From assembly GCF_005870025.1 (NCBI RefSeq), contig NZ_VATA01000028.1, positions 1-64,000 on the forward strand: a DNA stretch of 64,000 bases, read 5' to 3'. The notes below the pieces were generated by a model. It saw only the letters and a program-made list of their open reading frames with translations, ran no database searches and had not been told where the DNA came from. The stretch is from Poseidonocella sp. HB161398. GTDB lineage: Bacteria > Pseudomonadota > Alphaproteobacteria > Rhodobacterales > Rhodobacteraceae. The translations under genes were made by a program, and so were the position numbers. This document shows positions 54,931-63,650 of the stretch, one piece after another (the stretch's first letter is position 1; each line of letters opens with the position of its first letter).

Positions 54931-56118
54931 ATGACGACGCGTTTCACCGGCAGTTTCACCCAGCAGGAACCGATCCCCGAAGATGCCATCGAGGCCGCCG
55001 TGGCGGTGATGCGCTCGGGGCGGCTGCACCGCTACAACCTGGCCGCGGGCGAGGAGGGCGAGGTCTCGGCGCTGGAGCGCGAATTCGCCGCCTATATGGG
55101 GTCGCGCTACTGCCTGGCGGTGGCTTCGGGCGGCTACGCGATCTGCACCGCGCTGCGGGCGCTGGGGATCGGGCCGGGCGACAAGGTGCTGACCAACGCC
55201 TTCACGCTGGCGCCGGTGCCCGGCGCGATCGCCTCGGTCGGGGCGCAGCCGGTGCTGGTCGAGGTGACGCCCGGCCTGGTGATCGATCTCGACGATCTCG
55301 CCGCCAAGGCGGGCGAGGCGCGGGTGCTGCTGCTCAGCCACATGCGCGGGCATCTGTGCGACATGGACCGGCTGATGGAGATCTGCGACGGCGCGGGCAT
55401 CCGCGTGATCGAGGACTGCGCCCACACGATGGGGGCGCGCTGGCGCGGCGTGCTGTCGGGGCGGCACGGGGCGATGGCTTGCTACTCGACCCAGACCTAC
55501 AAGCACATGAATTCCGGCGAGGGCGGGCTGCTGGTCTCCGACGATGCCGGGCTGATGGCGCGCGCGGTGCTGCTGTCGGGCAGCTACATGCTCTATCCCC
55601 GCCATGGCGCGGCGCCCGGGCCCGAGGCCTTCGAGGGGATCGTGCTGGACGTGCCGAACATCTCGGGGCGGATGGACCATCTGCGCGCGGCGATCCTGCG
55701 GCCGCAGCTCGCGCGGCTCGACGCGCAATGCGCCGCCTGGACCGAGCGCTACCGCGCGGTGGAGGCCTGCCTGCGGGGCGTCCCTGGGCTGGTTCTGCCC
55801 GAGCGGCCGCAGGCCGAGGCCTTTGTCGGCTCGTCGATCCAGTTCCTGCTGCCCGGGCGCGGGGCGGAGGAGATCCGCGGCTACCTGGCCGCCTGCGCGG
55901 CCCGGGGGGTGGAGCTGAAATGGTTCGGCGCGGCGGAGCCCGCGGGCTTTACCTCGCGCTACGATCACTGGCGCTATGCCGCGCCGCAACCGCTGCCGGG
56001 CACCGACCGGGTGCTGGCGGGGCTTCTCGACATGCGGCTTCCGCTGACCTTCAGCCTGGAGGATTGCCGGATGATCGGCGGCATCCTGGCCGAGGAGGCG
56101 TCGCGGCTGGCCGCCTGA
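54931..56118 (+). CDS. DegT/DnrJ/EryC1/StrS family PLP aminotransferase
   Basis: 395 residues. Fold-I sugar aminotransferase pattern: FAAYMGSRYCLAVASGGYAI, GDKVLTNAFTLAPVPGAIAS, VRVIEDCAHTMG-type (here IRVIEDCAHTMGARW) and the PLP lysine Lys191 in STQTYKHMNSGEGGLLVSDD. These enzymes transaminate keto-sugars for polysaccharide or antibiotic sugars, though some act on inositol or small keto acids. No sugar-biosynthesis genes are adjacent, so substrate is unknown. Divergent from the efflux operon. Confidence 0.92.
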   Translation: MTTRFTGSFTQQEPIPEDAIEAAVAVMRSGRLHRYNLAAGEEGEVSALEREFAAYMGSRYCLAVASGGYAICTALRALGIGPGDKVLTNAFTLAPVPGAIASVGAQPVLVEVTPGLVIDLDDLAAKAGEARVLLLSHMRGHLCDMDRLMEICDGAGIRVIEDCAHTMGARWRGVLSGRHGAMACYSTQTYKHMNSGEGGLLVSDDAGLMARAVLLSGSYMLYPRHGAAPGPEAFEGIVLDVPNISGRMDHLRAAILRPQLARLDAQCAAWTERYRAVEACLRGVPGLVLPERPQAEAFVGSSIQFLLPGRGAEEIRGYLAACAARGVELKWFGAAEPAGFTSRYDHWRYAAPQPLPGTDRVLAGLLDMRLPLTFSLEDCRMIGGILAEEASRLAA

Positions 56119-56140
56119 GCAGCCGCCCCTGCGCAAAAGG

Positions 56141-56166
56141 AAAGGGCCGCCCGGAGGCGGCCCTTT
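56141..56166. terminator. Bidirectional terminator between degT and amtB
   Basis: AAAGGGCCGCC (56141-56151), loop CGGA, GGCGGCCCTTT (56156-56166): an 11-bp perfect stem between convergent genes with A/T flanks on both sides. Confidence 0.9.
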
Positions 56167-56190
56167 GCATGTTCAGGCAGACGCGCGGGC

Positions 56191-57549
56191 TCAGGCGCCG
56201 GCGCGGCCGAATTCCGGATAGGCTTCCATGCCCAGCTCGGCCATGTCGAGGCCCTCGATCTCGTCCTCTTCCGGCGCGCGGATGCCCATCACGGCCTTCA
56301 GGATCAGCCAGACGATGCCGGAGGCCACGAAGGTGAACACGGTGATGGAGAGGAAGCCGATGATCTGGGTCACGTAGTTGGCGTCCGAGTTGGTGAAGGG
56401 AACCACCAGGGTGCCCCAGAAGCCGCAGCAGAAGTGGACCGGGATGGCGCCGACGACGTCGTCGATCTTCATCTTGTCCAGTGCCGGGACGACCAGGGTG
56501 CAGAGGATGCCGCCGATCGCGCCGATCAGGGTCGCGGTGCCGAGGCCCGGGGTCAGCGGTTCCGCGGTGATCGAGACCAGGCCCGCCAGCGCGCCGTTCA
56601 GCACCATGGTGAGGTCCGGCTTGCGGTAGAGGATCGTGGTCATGAACAGGGCCGCCAGGGCGCCGCCTGCTGCCGCGGTGTTGGTGTTGGCGAAGATGCG
56701 CGACACGTCGGCAACGTCGGAGACGGTGCCCATTGCCAGCTGCGAGCCGCCGTTGAAGCCGAACCAGCCGAGCCACAGGATGAACGTGCCGAGGGTCGCC
56801 AGGGTCAGGTTGTTGCCGGGCATCGGGATGACGCGGCCGGCCGAGTCGTACTTGCCGATCCGCGGGCCGAGGACCAGGACGCCGGCCAGGGCTGCCGCGC
56901 CGCCGCAGGCGTGCACGACGGTCGAGCCTGCGAAGTCCTGGAAGCCCATGGCGTCAAGGAAGCCGCCGCCCCATTTCCAGGATGCGGTCAGCGGGTAGAT
57001 GAAGCCGGTCAGGACGGCGGTGAAGATCAGGAAGGGCCACAGCTTGATGCGCTCGGCCAGGGTGCCCGAGACGATCGATGCGGTCGTGGCGCAGAACATC
57101 AGCTGGAAGAAGTAGTCGGAGCCGGTGGAGGCATAGGACAGGTCATCGAGCGCGTCGACGGCAACGCCGACCGGTTCCAGCACGGCAACGGCCGGGAACA
57201 GCGCCGAGAAGTAGCCGTCAATGGCCCAGGAGCCGAGCGGGTACATCAGGTTGTAGCCGATGAGGTAGTACATCACGCCCGCGATGGCGAAGAGCGCGAC
57301 GTTCTTAAGGCACTGCATCGTCACGTTCTTGGAGCGCACGAGACCGGCCTCGAGCATGGCAAAGCCGGCCGCCATGAACATGACGAGGAAACCGCCGACC
57401 AGGAACAGGACGGAGGTCAGGATGAATTTGACCTGGTCGGTGGCCTCGCCGGTCGGTGCGACGGCTTCGGCTTCCTGCGCGAAGCCCAGCACAGGCAGGG
57501 CAATCGCGGCGGCAGCAGCCGTGACCAGCAGGGTTTTGTTGAGTTTCAT
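56191..57549 (-). CDS. amtB: Ammonium transporter AmtB
   Basis: 452 residues. Signal peptide at the start ([20 protein letters not shown]), then eleven membrane helices. The pore twin histidines are in GSTVVHACGGAAALAGVLVL and GAIPVHFCCGFWGTLVV. Amt signature FMAAGFAMLEAGLVRSKNV. The C-terminal cytoplasmic tail (APEEDEIEGLDMAELGMEAY) is the GlnK-binding region. Downstream of glnK by 31 bp, one operon. Imports ammonium in nitrogen limitation; GlnK blocks it when nitrogen is sufficient. Confidence 0.97.
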   Translation of the reverse strand: MKLNKTLLVTAAAAAIALPVLGFAQEAEAVAPTGEATDQVKFILTSVLFLVGGFLVMFMAAGFAMLEAGLVRSKNVTMQCLKNVALFAIAGVMYYLIGYNLMYPLGSWAIDGYFSALFPAVAVLEPVGVAVDALDDLSYASTGSDYFFQLMFCATTASIVSGTLAERIKLWPFLIFTAVLTGFIYPLTASWKWGGGFLDAMGFQDFAGSTVVHACGGAAALAGVLVLGPRIGKYDSAGRVIPMPGNNLTLATLGTFILWLGWFGFNGGSQLAMGTVSDVADVSRIFANTNTAAAGGALAALFMTTILYRKPDLTMVLNGALAGLVSITAEPLTPGLGTATLIGAIGGILCTLVVPALDKMKIDDVVGAIPVHFCCGFWGTLVVPFTNSDANYVTQIIGFLSITVFTFVASGIVWLILKAVMGIRAPEEDEIEGLDMAELGMEAYPEFGRAGA

Positions 57550-57580
57550 TGCAAAAAGGTCCCTCACTTCACTCTTACTG

Positions 57581-57919
57581 TCAGAGCGCGTCTTCGTTTT
57601 CTTCGCCGGTCCGCACGCGCACCGCTTGGGCGACGTCGAGGACGAAGATCTTGCCGTCGCCGATCTTCTCGGTCTTGGCCGTCTCCTCGATGGTCTTCAC
57701 CACCTGGTCGGCCATGTCGGCCTTCACGACGATCTCCAGCTTCACCTTCGGCACGAAGTTCACCGCGTATTCCGCACCGCGATAGATCTCCGTGTGACCG
57801 GACTGCGAGCCGAAACCCTTGATTTCCGTCACCATCATGCCGCGAACGCCGATGGCGGTCAGCGCCTCGCGGACCTCCTCCAGCTTGAACGGCTTGATTG
57901 CAGCAATGATCAGTTTCAC
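57581..57919 (-). CDS. glnK: PII nitrogen regulatory protein GlnK
   Basis: 112 residues, the standard PII length, from a GTG start at 57919 (VKLIIAAIKPFKLEEVREAL) preceded by GAAGGGGAC; in-frame upstream codons give a non-homologous extension. The T-loop GFGSQSGHTEIYRGAEYAVN keeps the uridylylation Tyr (RGAEY). B- and C-loop motifs TAKTEKIGDGKIFVLDVAQ and VRVRTGEENEDAL are present. Linked to amtB, hence GlnK rather than GlnB. Confidence 0.97.
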   Translation of the reverse strand: MKLIIAAIKPFKLEEVREALTAIGVRGMMVTEIKGFGSQSGHTEIYRGAEYAVNFVPKVKLEIVVKADMADQVVKTIEETAKTEKIGDGKIFVLDVAQAVRVRTGEENEDAL

Positions 57920-58203
57920 GATTGTCCCCTTCCAGTATGCGCGCCTGCTCGGCATGTATCAGCCTATACAGGCCCGAGATGCTGATGGCCGGATCTGCTG
58001 CTCTTGCGGTAGGTGACACAAGCGACCAAGTGCGATTTCAGCGACGTTCCGAGGGGGGTCATGCCTATTTATTATGCGGAAAATCTGTATGTGACGATTT
58101 TTAGGCAGAATGAAAACTCCTGCTGCCGCTGGGGGCGGGGTACCGCTGCGCCTGCGAAAAGGCTAGAAAGGCAGCGAATGCCCGAAGACAGAGCGAGCAG
58201 AAC

Positions 58204-60465
58204 ATGAGCAGGCCAACGACCCCCCGGCGCCCGGTGCGCGCGACCGGCGGGCGCCCCGCGTCGACGGGCGCCAAGCCCCGCGCCGCCCAGAAGAAACCCG
58301 CTGCGAAGCCGCAGAAGAAGGCGGCGCCCGCGCGCAGCCGCAAGGGCGGAAGCGGCGGGTCCGGCGGCGGCAAGGGCGGCGGGAGCCGCCGCGCGCCCTG
58401 GCCCCTGCGCATGATCCGCGCGGTGATCGGCGCGATCTGGGGCCTCGGCTGGCGCATGGCGGTCTTCGCCGGGCTGATTCTCGGCGGCTGGGTGGCGGTG
58501 GTCTATTCGACGCTGCCGCCGGTGTCGCAGCTGATGGACGGCCGAGTCCGCGGCTCGGTCACGCTGCTCGACCGCTCGGGCGAGACCTTCGCCTGGCGCG
58601 GCGACCAGTTCGGCGGCGGGGTCCATGCCGACTCCGTCTCGCCCGATCTCAAGCACGCGATCGTCGCCACCGAGGACCGCCGCTTCTACCGCCATCCCGG
58701 GGTCGATCCGATCGGCATCCTCGGCGCGATGCGCATCAACATGGCCGAGGGGCGCGGGCCGCTCTCGGGCAATGGCGGCTCGACCATCACCCAGCAGACT
58801 GCCAAGCTGCTCTGCGTCGGCCGCGCCTATGACCCCTCCGAGGGGCTCAGCGAGGCCGAGTACGAGGCCCAGTGCCGCGAGAGCACGCTGGCGCGCAAGG
58901 CGCGCGAGGCGATCTACGCGCTGGCGATGGAAGTGAAGTACTCCAAGGACGAGATCCTGACGATCTACATGAACCGCGCCTATCTGGGCGCGGGCACCCG
59001 CGGCTTCGAGGCGGCCAGCGAGCTCTATTTCGGCAAGCCCGCCAGCGAGGTCGATCCGGCCGAGGCAGCGATGCTGGCCGGTCTCCTGAAGGCGCCCAGC
59101 CGCTACGCGCCGACCGCCAATCTCAAGCGCAGCCAGGAACGCGCGAATGTCATCATCGGACTGATGCGCGACCAGGGCTACCTGTCGGCGGAGGAGGCCG
59201 AGGATGCCCGCGCCTATCCGGCGACGATCTCGGCGGCGGCGGCGAACCGCACCGGCGGCTATTTCGCCGACTGGGTGATGGGCGTGGTGCCGGAATACTA
59301 CGGCAAGGGCACGACCGAGGATGTCACCATCCGCACGACGCTCGACATGGACATGCAGGTCAAGGCCGAGGCGGCGCTGGCCGAGGTGTTCCGCACCAAG
59401 GTGAAGGCCGGATCCGAGGCCGAGGCCGCGATCGTGGTGATGGGGGCCGACGGCGCGGTGCGCGCGATGGTCGGCGGCCGCGATGCCGACGTGCCGGGCG
59501 GCTTCAACCGCGCGGTCCAGGCCAAGCGGCAGACCGGCTCGGCCTTCAAGCCCTTCGTCTACGCCACCGCGCTCGACCTGGGCTATTCCTACAACGACAT
59601 GGTCGAAGACGCGCCCCTGACCATCAACGTGCCGGGCTCGGGTCCCTGGACGCCGCAGAACTACAGCCGCAACTACCATGGCTGGGTCTCGCTGACCCGC
59701 GCGCTGCAGGACAGCCTGAACATCCCTGCGGTGAAGGTCTCCGAGGCGGTCGGCCGCAAGAACGTGATCAGCGTGGCGACCGATTTCGGCATCGATTCCA
59801 CGCTCTTCGACGGGCCGTCCCTGGCGCTCGGCGTGTCCGAGGCGTCGCTGCTGGAGCTGACCGGCGCCTATGCGGGCATCCTCAATGGCGGCCAGTCGGT
59901 GGCGCCCTACGGCCTGACCTCGCTTTCCGTGCGCGGCGAGAACGCCCCGGTCATGGAGAAGGAGGGCGGCATCGGCGAGCGGGTGATCTCGCGCGACGCG
60001 GCCGAGCAGCTCGTCTACATGATGAACCAGGTGATCGAGCACGGCACCGGCCACCGCGCCAAGCTCGACGGCCGTCCGGCGGCGGGCAAGACCGGCACCA
60101 CCTCTTCGGCGCGCGATGCTTGGTTCATGGGCTTCACCGGCGATTTCGTCGTCGGCGTCTGGATGGGCTATGACGACAACACGCCGCTGACCGGGGTGAC
60201 GGGCGGCGGGCTGCCGGCCGAGATCTGGCACGAGGTGATGCTGCGCATCAACGAGGGCCGCCCGGTCACGCCGCTGCCGATGATCACGCCGAGCGACAGC
60301 CAGCCCGAGCGGATGGTCGGCAACCAGGGCGGCCAGGGCCAGCCGGGGCGCGGCTCCGGCCAGGCGCAGATCCCGGTGCCGGACCTCTCGGACCTGCCCG
60401 AGAAGGCCCAGGGCCTGGCCGAGCGCATCATGAAGGACGTGCGCGGCCTCTTCGGCCGCAACTGA
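58204..60465 (+). CDS. Class A penicillin-binding protein (transglycosylase-transpeptidase)
   Basis: 753 residues. A long basic, Ala/Gly/Lys-rich cytoplasmic N-terminus (about 1-75), then one membrane helix (MAVFAGLILGGWVAVVYSTL). The GT51 domain has Glu157 in ATEDRRFYRHPGVDPIG and GGSTITQQTAKLLC. The transpeptidase has Ser446 in RQTGSAFKPFVYATALDLGY (SxxK), SLN, and KTGT near DGRPAAGKTGTTSSARDAWF. It polymerises and crosslinks peptidoglycan. The C-terminal about 50 residues are Gly/Gln/Pro-rich. Monocistronic, divergent from glnK. Confidence 0.95.
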   Translation: MSRPTTPRRPVRATGGRPASTGAKPRAAQKKPAAKPQKKAAPARSRKGGSGGSGGGKGGGSRRAPWPLRMIRAVIGAIWGLGWRMAVFAGLILGGWVAVVYSTLPPVSQLMDGRVRGSVTLLDRSGETFAWRGDQFGGGVHADSVSPDLKHAIVATEDRRFYRHPGVDPIGILGAMRINMAEGRGPLSGNGGSTITQQTAKLLCVGRAYDPSEGLSEAEYEAQCRESTLARKAREAIYALAMEVKYSKDEILTIYMNRAYLGAGTRGFEAASELYFGKPASEVDPAEAAMLAGLLKAPSRYAPTANLKRSQERANVIIGLMRDQGYLSAEEAEDARAYPATISAAAANRTGGYFADWVMGVVPEYYGKGTTEDVTIRTTLDMDMQVKAEAALAEVFRTKVKAGSEAEAAIVVMGADGAVRAMVGGRDADVPGGFNRAVQAKRQTGSAFKPFVYATALDLGYSYNDMVEDAPLTINVPGSGPWTPQNYSRNYHGWVSLTRALQDSLNIPAVKVSEAVGRKNVISVATDFGIDSTLFDGPSLALGVSEASLLELTGAYAGILNGGQSVAPYGLTSLSVRGENAPVMEKEGGIGERVISRDAAEQLVYMMNQVIEHGTGHRAKLDGRPAAGKTGTTSSARDAWFMGFTGDFVVGVWMGYDDNTPLTGVTGGGLPAEIWHEVMLRINEGRPVTPLPMITPSDSQPERMVGNQGGQGQPGRGSGQAQIPVPDLSDLPEKAQGLAERIMKDVRGLFGRN

Positions 60466-61223
60466 CGCGCCCCCCGGGCGGAGCTGCCCGCCAGCTCCGC
60501 CCGTCGTCTTCCGCAGGGTCCGGCGCAGCTCCGGCCACGGCCCTTGCCCGGCTTGCCGGGGGCTCCGCTGTCGGAGCCGGGGTCGAAGAGAGCGCATCGA
60601 GCCGCCTGTCCTGGTTCCCATCCAGCGCAACTTCCGTCAGCTCTGTTCGCAGGCTCCTCCGCGGTTCCGGCGTCCCGGCGTTCGCCGCACCCTCGGCGCC
60701 CCCCGGCACTTGTCCTCCGCTGCGAGGCCCGGTGCCGGGGGGCGCCGCGCCGCCTCTCCGGGTGCCCTTCCGGCGTCGTCCCTGGTGCAGTTTCCCGCTG
60801 CTTGCGTTCATCTTCTTGCAATTCCGGCACGTCTTCGCCTGCCGCCTATGTCCTGGTCTGCGGCGCCTGTCCCCGATCTCTGCCAGCGCGGCCTCCGTCG
60901 GAGCTGCTTGGCGGGTCTGCTGGTTGCGCTCCGCCTTTTCCGCCGCGGCGAAGTCCGTGCCCTCCGAGCAGACCTCTTTCGCTCACCCTCGGCTGCGGCT
61001 TTCTGCGCCTGGGAGCGCGCCGGGCCAGCTCTCCGCGATCCCGTCCGGCGGCGCCCCGGGCGGAGCGGTTCGCCGACGCCGCCGGGTCCACCTCCGCCGG
61101 GTCCGGTGGGCCCCCGGCTGCCGCCTCCGCATTGGTGTCCGTTGTCTCGACGTCCGTTCGCGGGGGGCCTTGGAGGGGGATCGTGCACCGGGCCACCCGT
61201 CAGCGGTCGCGTCCTGCGAGGCC
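60466..61223. other. Gene-poor region with decayed repeat of the upstream gene's tail
   Basis: No independent gene is recognised. In the minus strand 61196-60846, in frame with the aminotransferase homologue after two stop codons, a second copy of that gene's C-terminal tail is found (AEAAAGGPPDPAEVDPAASA, then NRSARGAAGRDR). The rest is Arg/Ala/Gly-rich. Confidence 0.5.
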
Positions 61224-61310
61224 TCAGGCGGAGCGGTTCGCCGAGGCGGCCGGATCTTCCTCCGCCGGGTCCGGTGCGTCCCCGTCCGCCGCCTCCGCCC
61301 CGGTCTCCGG
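61059..61310 (-). repeat. Tandem duplication of the aminotransferase homologue's 3' tail
   Basis: GGCGGAGCGGTTCGCCGA occurs at 61059 and again at 61227, 168 bp (56 codons) apart, with similarity extending through CCTCCGCCGGGTCCGGTG and beyond on both sides. The downstream copy on the minus strand lacks the two stop codons at 61224 and about 61206. The duplicated segment encodes the acidic Pro/Ala tail PDPAE-x-DPAASANRSA. Confidence 0.6.
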
Positions 61311-62588
61311 GGGCTCTCCGTCTTCTGCGGGGTCCGGGGCCGGGGAGAGGGCGTCGAGCAGCCTGTCGCCGATCCCTTCCAGCGCCTCCTCCGGGGCGGC
61401 GAGGCTGGCGGCGACGCCCTCGGCAATGCGGGCGATGGCGGCGGCATTGAGCCCCGAGAGGTTGATCCGTCCGTCCGGGGCGATGCCGATGCCATGCTCC
61501 GCCCAGAGATGCAGGCGCCGCGCCCCGGTGAGCGGCAGCTGCGAGAACAGCCCCAGACCCGTCGCCAGCGCCTGCCAGCGCGCCTCGCCCGTCGCGGTCT
61601 CCAGCGCCGCGGCCAGCGCCGCGCGGGTCTCGCCGAGCCCCATGCGCAGCTGCCGCAGCGCGGCCTCCCAGTCCTCGCGCTGGTCGCGCGTGCCGAGCAG
61701 GTCGGTCACGATCAGCTGTCCCGGCCGCGCGGCCGGGCCGAAGCCCGTGGCGGCGAAATCCTCCATCATGTCGCTGGCCCGCACGGCCTCGCCCATGGTC
61801 TCGGCGCGCACCAGCAGCATGCCGGTGCGCTCGCCATGAAGCGTGAAGCTCGACGAGCAGCTGAAGGCGAGGAAGGCCTCGGGCACGGCGATGGCCAGCC
61901 CGTGGGCGCCGTCGAGATCGCTCTGCGGCCCGGTGCAGAGCCCGGCATGGGAGATGTCGACCAGCGGCACCGCGCCAGTGGCGATGCAGAGCCCGGCGAG
62001 CGCCGCCCAGAGCTCGGGCGGCAGGTCGATCCCGGTCGGGTCCTGGCCGCAGGCCTGCAGCAGCAGCACGTCCCCGGGCGCCATGGCCGCTAGCGTGGCC
62101 AGCATGTCCTCGGTGCGCAGCGTGCTGCCGTCGGAATAGGGGTAGTAGCGCTGGTTCAGCCCCGTGGCGGCGACCAGCTCCGCCTGCAGGCGGCGCCCGG
62201 GCGCGGGCAGCCACAGCGTCGTCTCCGGATGCAGCTCCCTGAGCATGGCGAGGGCCATCCACAGGGCGCCGCGGCCGCCGGGGGTGGAGATGACGGCATG
62301 GCGCTCCTCCTCGAGGAGCTGGCCCGGCATCAGGTAGTCATGCAGCACGATCTGGAAGGCGCTGTCGCCGGTGGCCGGCCCGGCCTCGCGCAGGAACCCG
62401 CCCGCCTCGGCCAGGCGGCGGCGCATCTCGGCCACCGCGGCGAATTCCAGGAGTCCGCGCTCGGCGGTCAGGGCATGCTCCCCGCTGAGATCCAGCGCGT
62501 CCTCGCGCGTCCTGCACTCCAGGCACAGGTTGACGATATCCTCCGCGCCCCGCGGGGCGGGGCGGTACCGTCCCAGCAATCTGCCCAT
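61224..62588 (-). CDS. Class I aminotransferase homologue lacking the PLP lysine
   Basis: About 454 residues from ATG 62588. Overall pattern is that of aspartate/aromatic aminotransferases: STPGGRGALWMALAML, GDVLLLQACGQDPTGIDLPP (the NPTG block with Asp for Asn), PLVDISHAGLCTGPQSDLDG, LAFSCSSSFTLHGERTGMLL and GRINLSGLNAAAIARI (keeping the R386-type Arg). In SCSSSFTLHGERTG the position of the Schiff-base lysine (SxxKNFGLYxER) is Ser246 (codon 61851-61853). The Tyr70-equivalent is also absent. It is followed by a non-homologous acidic Ala/Pro tail of about 45 residues. 115 bp after sseA. It should not catalyse transamination by the usual mechanism; pseudoenzyme or decaying gene. Confidence 0.8.
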   Translation of the reverse strand: MGRLLGRYRPAPRGAEDIVNLCLECRTREDALDLSGEHALTAERGLLEFAAVAEMRRRLAEAGGFLREAGPATGDSAFQIVLHDYLMPGQLLEEERHAVISTPGGRGALWMALAMLRELHPETTLWLPAPGRRLQAELVAATGLNQRYYPYSDGSTLRTEDMLATLAAMAPGDVLLLQACGQDPTGIDLPPELWAALAGLCIATGAVPLVDISHAGLCTGPQSDLDGAHGLAIAVPEAFLAFSCSSSFTLHGERTGMLLVRAETMGEAVRASDMMEDFAATGFGPAARPGQLIVTDLLGTRDQREDWEAALRQLRMGLGETRAALAAALETATGEARWQALATGLGLFSQLPLTGARRLHLWAEHGIGIAPDGRINLSGLNAAAIARIAEGVAASLAAPEEALEGIGDRLLDALSPAPDPAEDGEPPETGAEAADGDAPDPAEEDPAASANRSA

Positions 62589-62643
62589 CAGATCCCACTG
62601 CTTGCTGCCTCGATCGGGCGGCACTGTCGCAAGCGCGGCTTAA

Positions 62644-62662
62644 GGGCGGGTGTAGCCCGCCC
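62644..62662 (-). terminator. Hairpin after sseA
   Basis: GGGCGGG (62644-62650), loop TGTAG, CCCGCCC (62656-62662): a 7-bp perfect stem between sseA and the aminotransferase homologue. Only TTAA follows on the minus strand, so termination is probably partial. Confidence 0.5.
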
Positions 62663-62703
62663 GGAATGCCTAGAACTCTAAGGACTTTCCGGCTGGCGCG
62701 GCC

Positions 62704-63555
62704 TCAGCCGGTGGCGGCGGCCAGCCCGTCATACATGCCCCATTCGGCCCAGGAGCCGTCATAGAGCGCATGGTCGGTCTTGCCGATCCGCTCCAGCGCC
62801 AGGCTGAGGATCGCGGCGGTGACGCCCGAGCCGCAGCTGGTGATCGCGGGCTTCGACAGGTCCACCCCGGCGGTCTCGAAGGCCGCGCGCAGCGATGCGG
62901 GCGCCTTCATCGTGCCGTCCTCGTTGAGCAGCAGCTGGTAGTGCAGGTTCTTCGAATTCGGGATGTGCCCCGAGCGCAGCCCGGGCCGCGGCTCGGGCTC
63001 CTTGCCGGCGAAGCGGGACGGGGAGCGGGCATCGATGATCTCTTGATCGCCCAGCTTGGAGGCGGCCGCGACCTGGGTCACGTCCTTGACCATGTGGTTC
63101 TGGCGGCTGACCGTCATGTGGCGGTCGCGCACGATCGGCGGCAGGTCCTCGACCTCGCGCTTCTCGGCCAGCCATTTCGGGAAGCCGCCGTCGAGCACGG
63201 CGATGTCGGTCTTGCCCATCAGCCGGAAAAGCCACCAGACGCGCGCGGCCGAGAACAGGCCCGAGCCATCGTAGACGACGATCTGGTGCCCGTCGCCGAC
63301 GCCCATCTTGCGCATGCGCGACATGAATTTCTCGATCGGCGGCGCCATGTGCGGCATGTCCGAGCGCAGGTCGGAAATCTCGTCGATATCGAAGAAGCGG
63401 GCACCGGGGATATGGGCCTTCTCGTATTCCGCGCGGCCGTTGCGACCGGAATCCGGCATGTACCAGGACGCATCCAGGATCCTCAGATCGGGATCGCGCA
63501 GATGGTCCTCCAGCCAGTCCGTGGTCACCAGGGTCTTCGGGTCGCTCTCAGCCAT
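62704..63555 (-). CDS. sseA: 3-mercaptopyruvate sulfurtransferase
   Basis: 283 residues from ATG 63555 (MAESDPKTLVTTDWLEDHLR). Two rhodanese domains: the first with ILDASWYMPDSGRNGRAEYE, KAHIPGARFFDIDEISD, the second with ARSPSRFAGKEPEPRPGLRS, GHIPNSKNLHYQLL and the active-site loop TSCGSGVTAAI, Cys241. The CGSGVTA loop is that of mercaptopyruvate sulfurtransferases. Transfers sulfur from 3-mercaptopyruvate, itself made from cysteine by transamination, to thiols or cyanide. The downstream neighbour is a dead aminotransferase homologue. Confidence 0.95.
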   Translation of the reverse strand: MAESDPKTLVTTDWLEDHLRDPDLRILDASWYMPDSGRNGRAEYEKAHIPGARFFDIDEISDLRSDMPHMAPPIEKFMSRMRKMGVGDGHQIVVYDGSGLFSAARVWWLFRLMGKTDIAVLDGGFPKWLAEKREVEDLPPIVRDRHMTVSRQNHMVKDVTQVAAASKLGDQEIIDARSPSRFAGKEPEPRPGLRSGHIPNSKNLHYQLLLNEDGTMKAPASLRAAFETAGVDLSKPAITSCGSGVTAAILSLALERIGKTDHALYDGSWAEWGMYDGLAAATG

Positions 63556-63650
63556 GTCCGCCTTCCACACTCCGCCTCTCGCAAGGGGTACCGGCATGGC
63601 CCGGACTGCACAAGGCCCCGGATTCGCCGCGCTGCAGAAACCGGACGCTA

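Noticed and set aside
57920-58203. Sigma-54 promoter or NtrC site before glnK
   Set aside because: No good GG-N10-GC pair at -24/-12; partial GCACTTGG string alone is not convincing.
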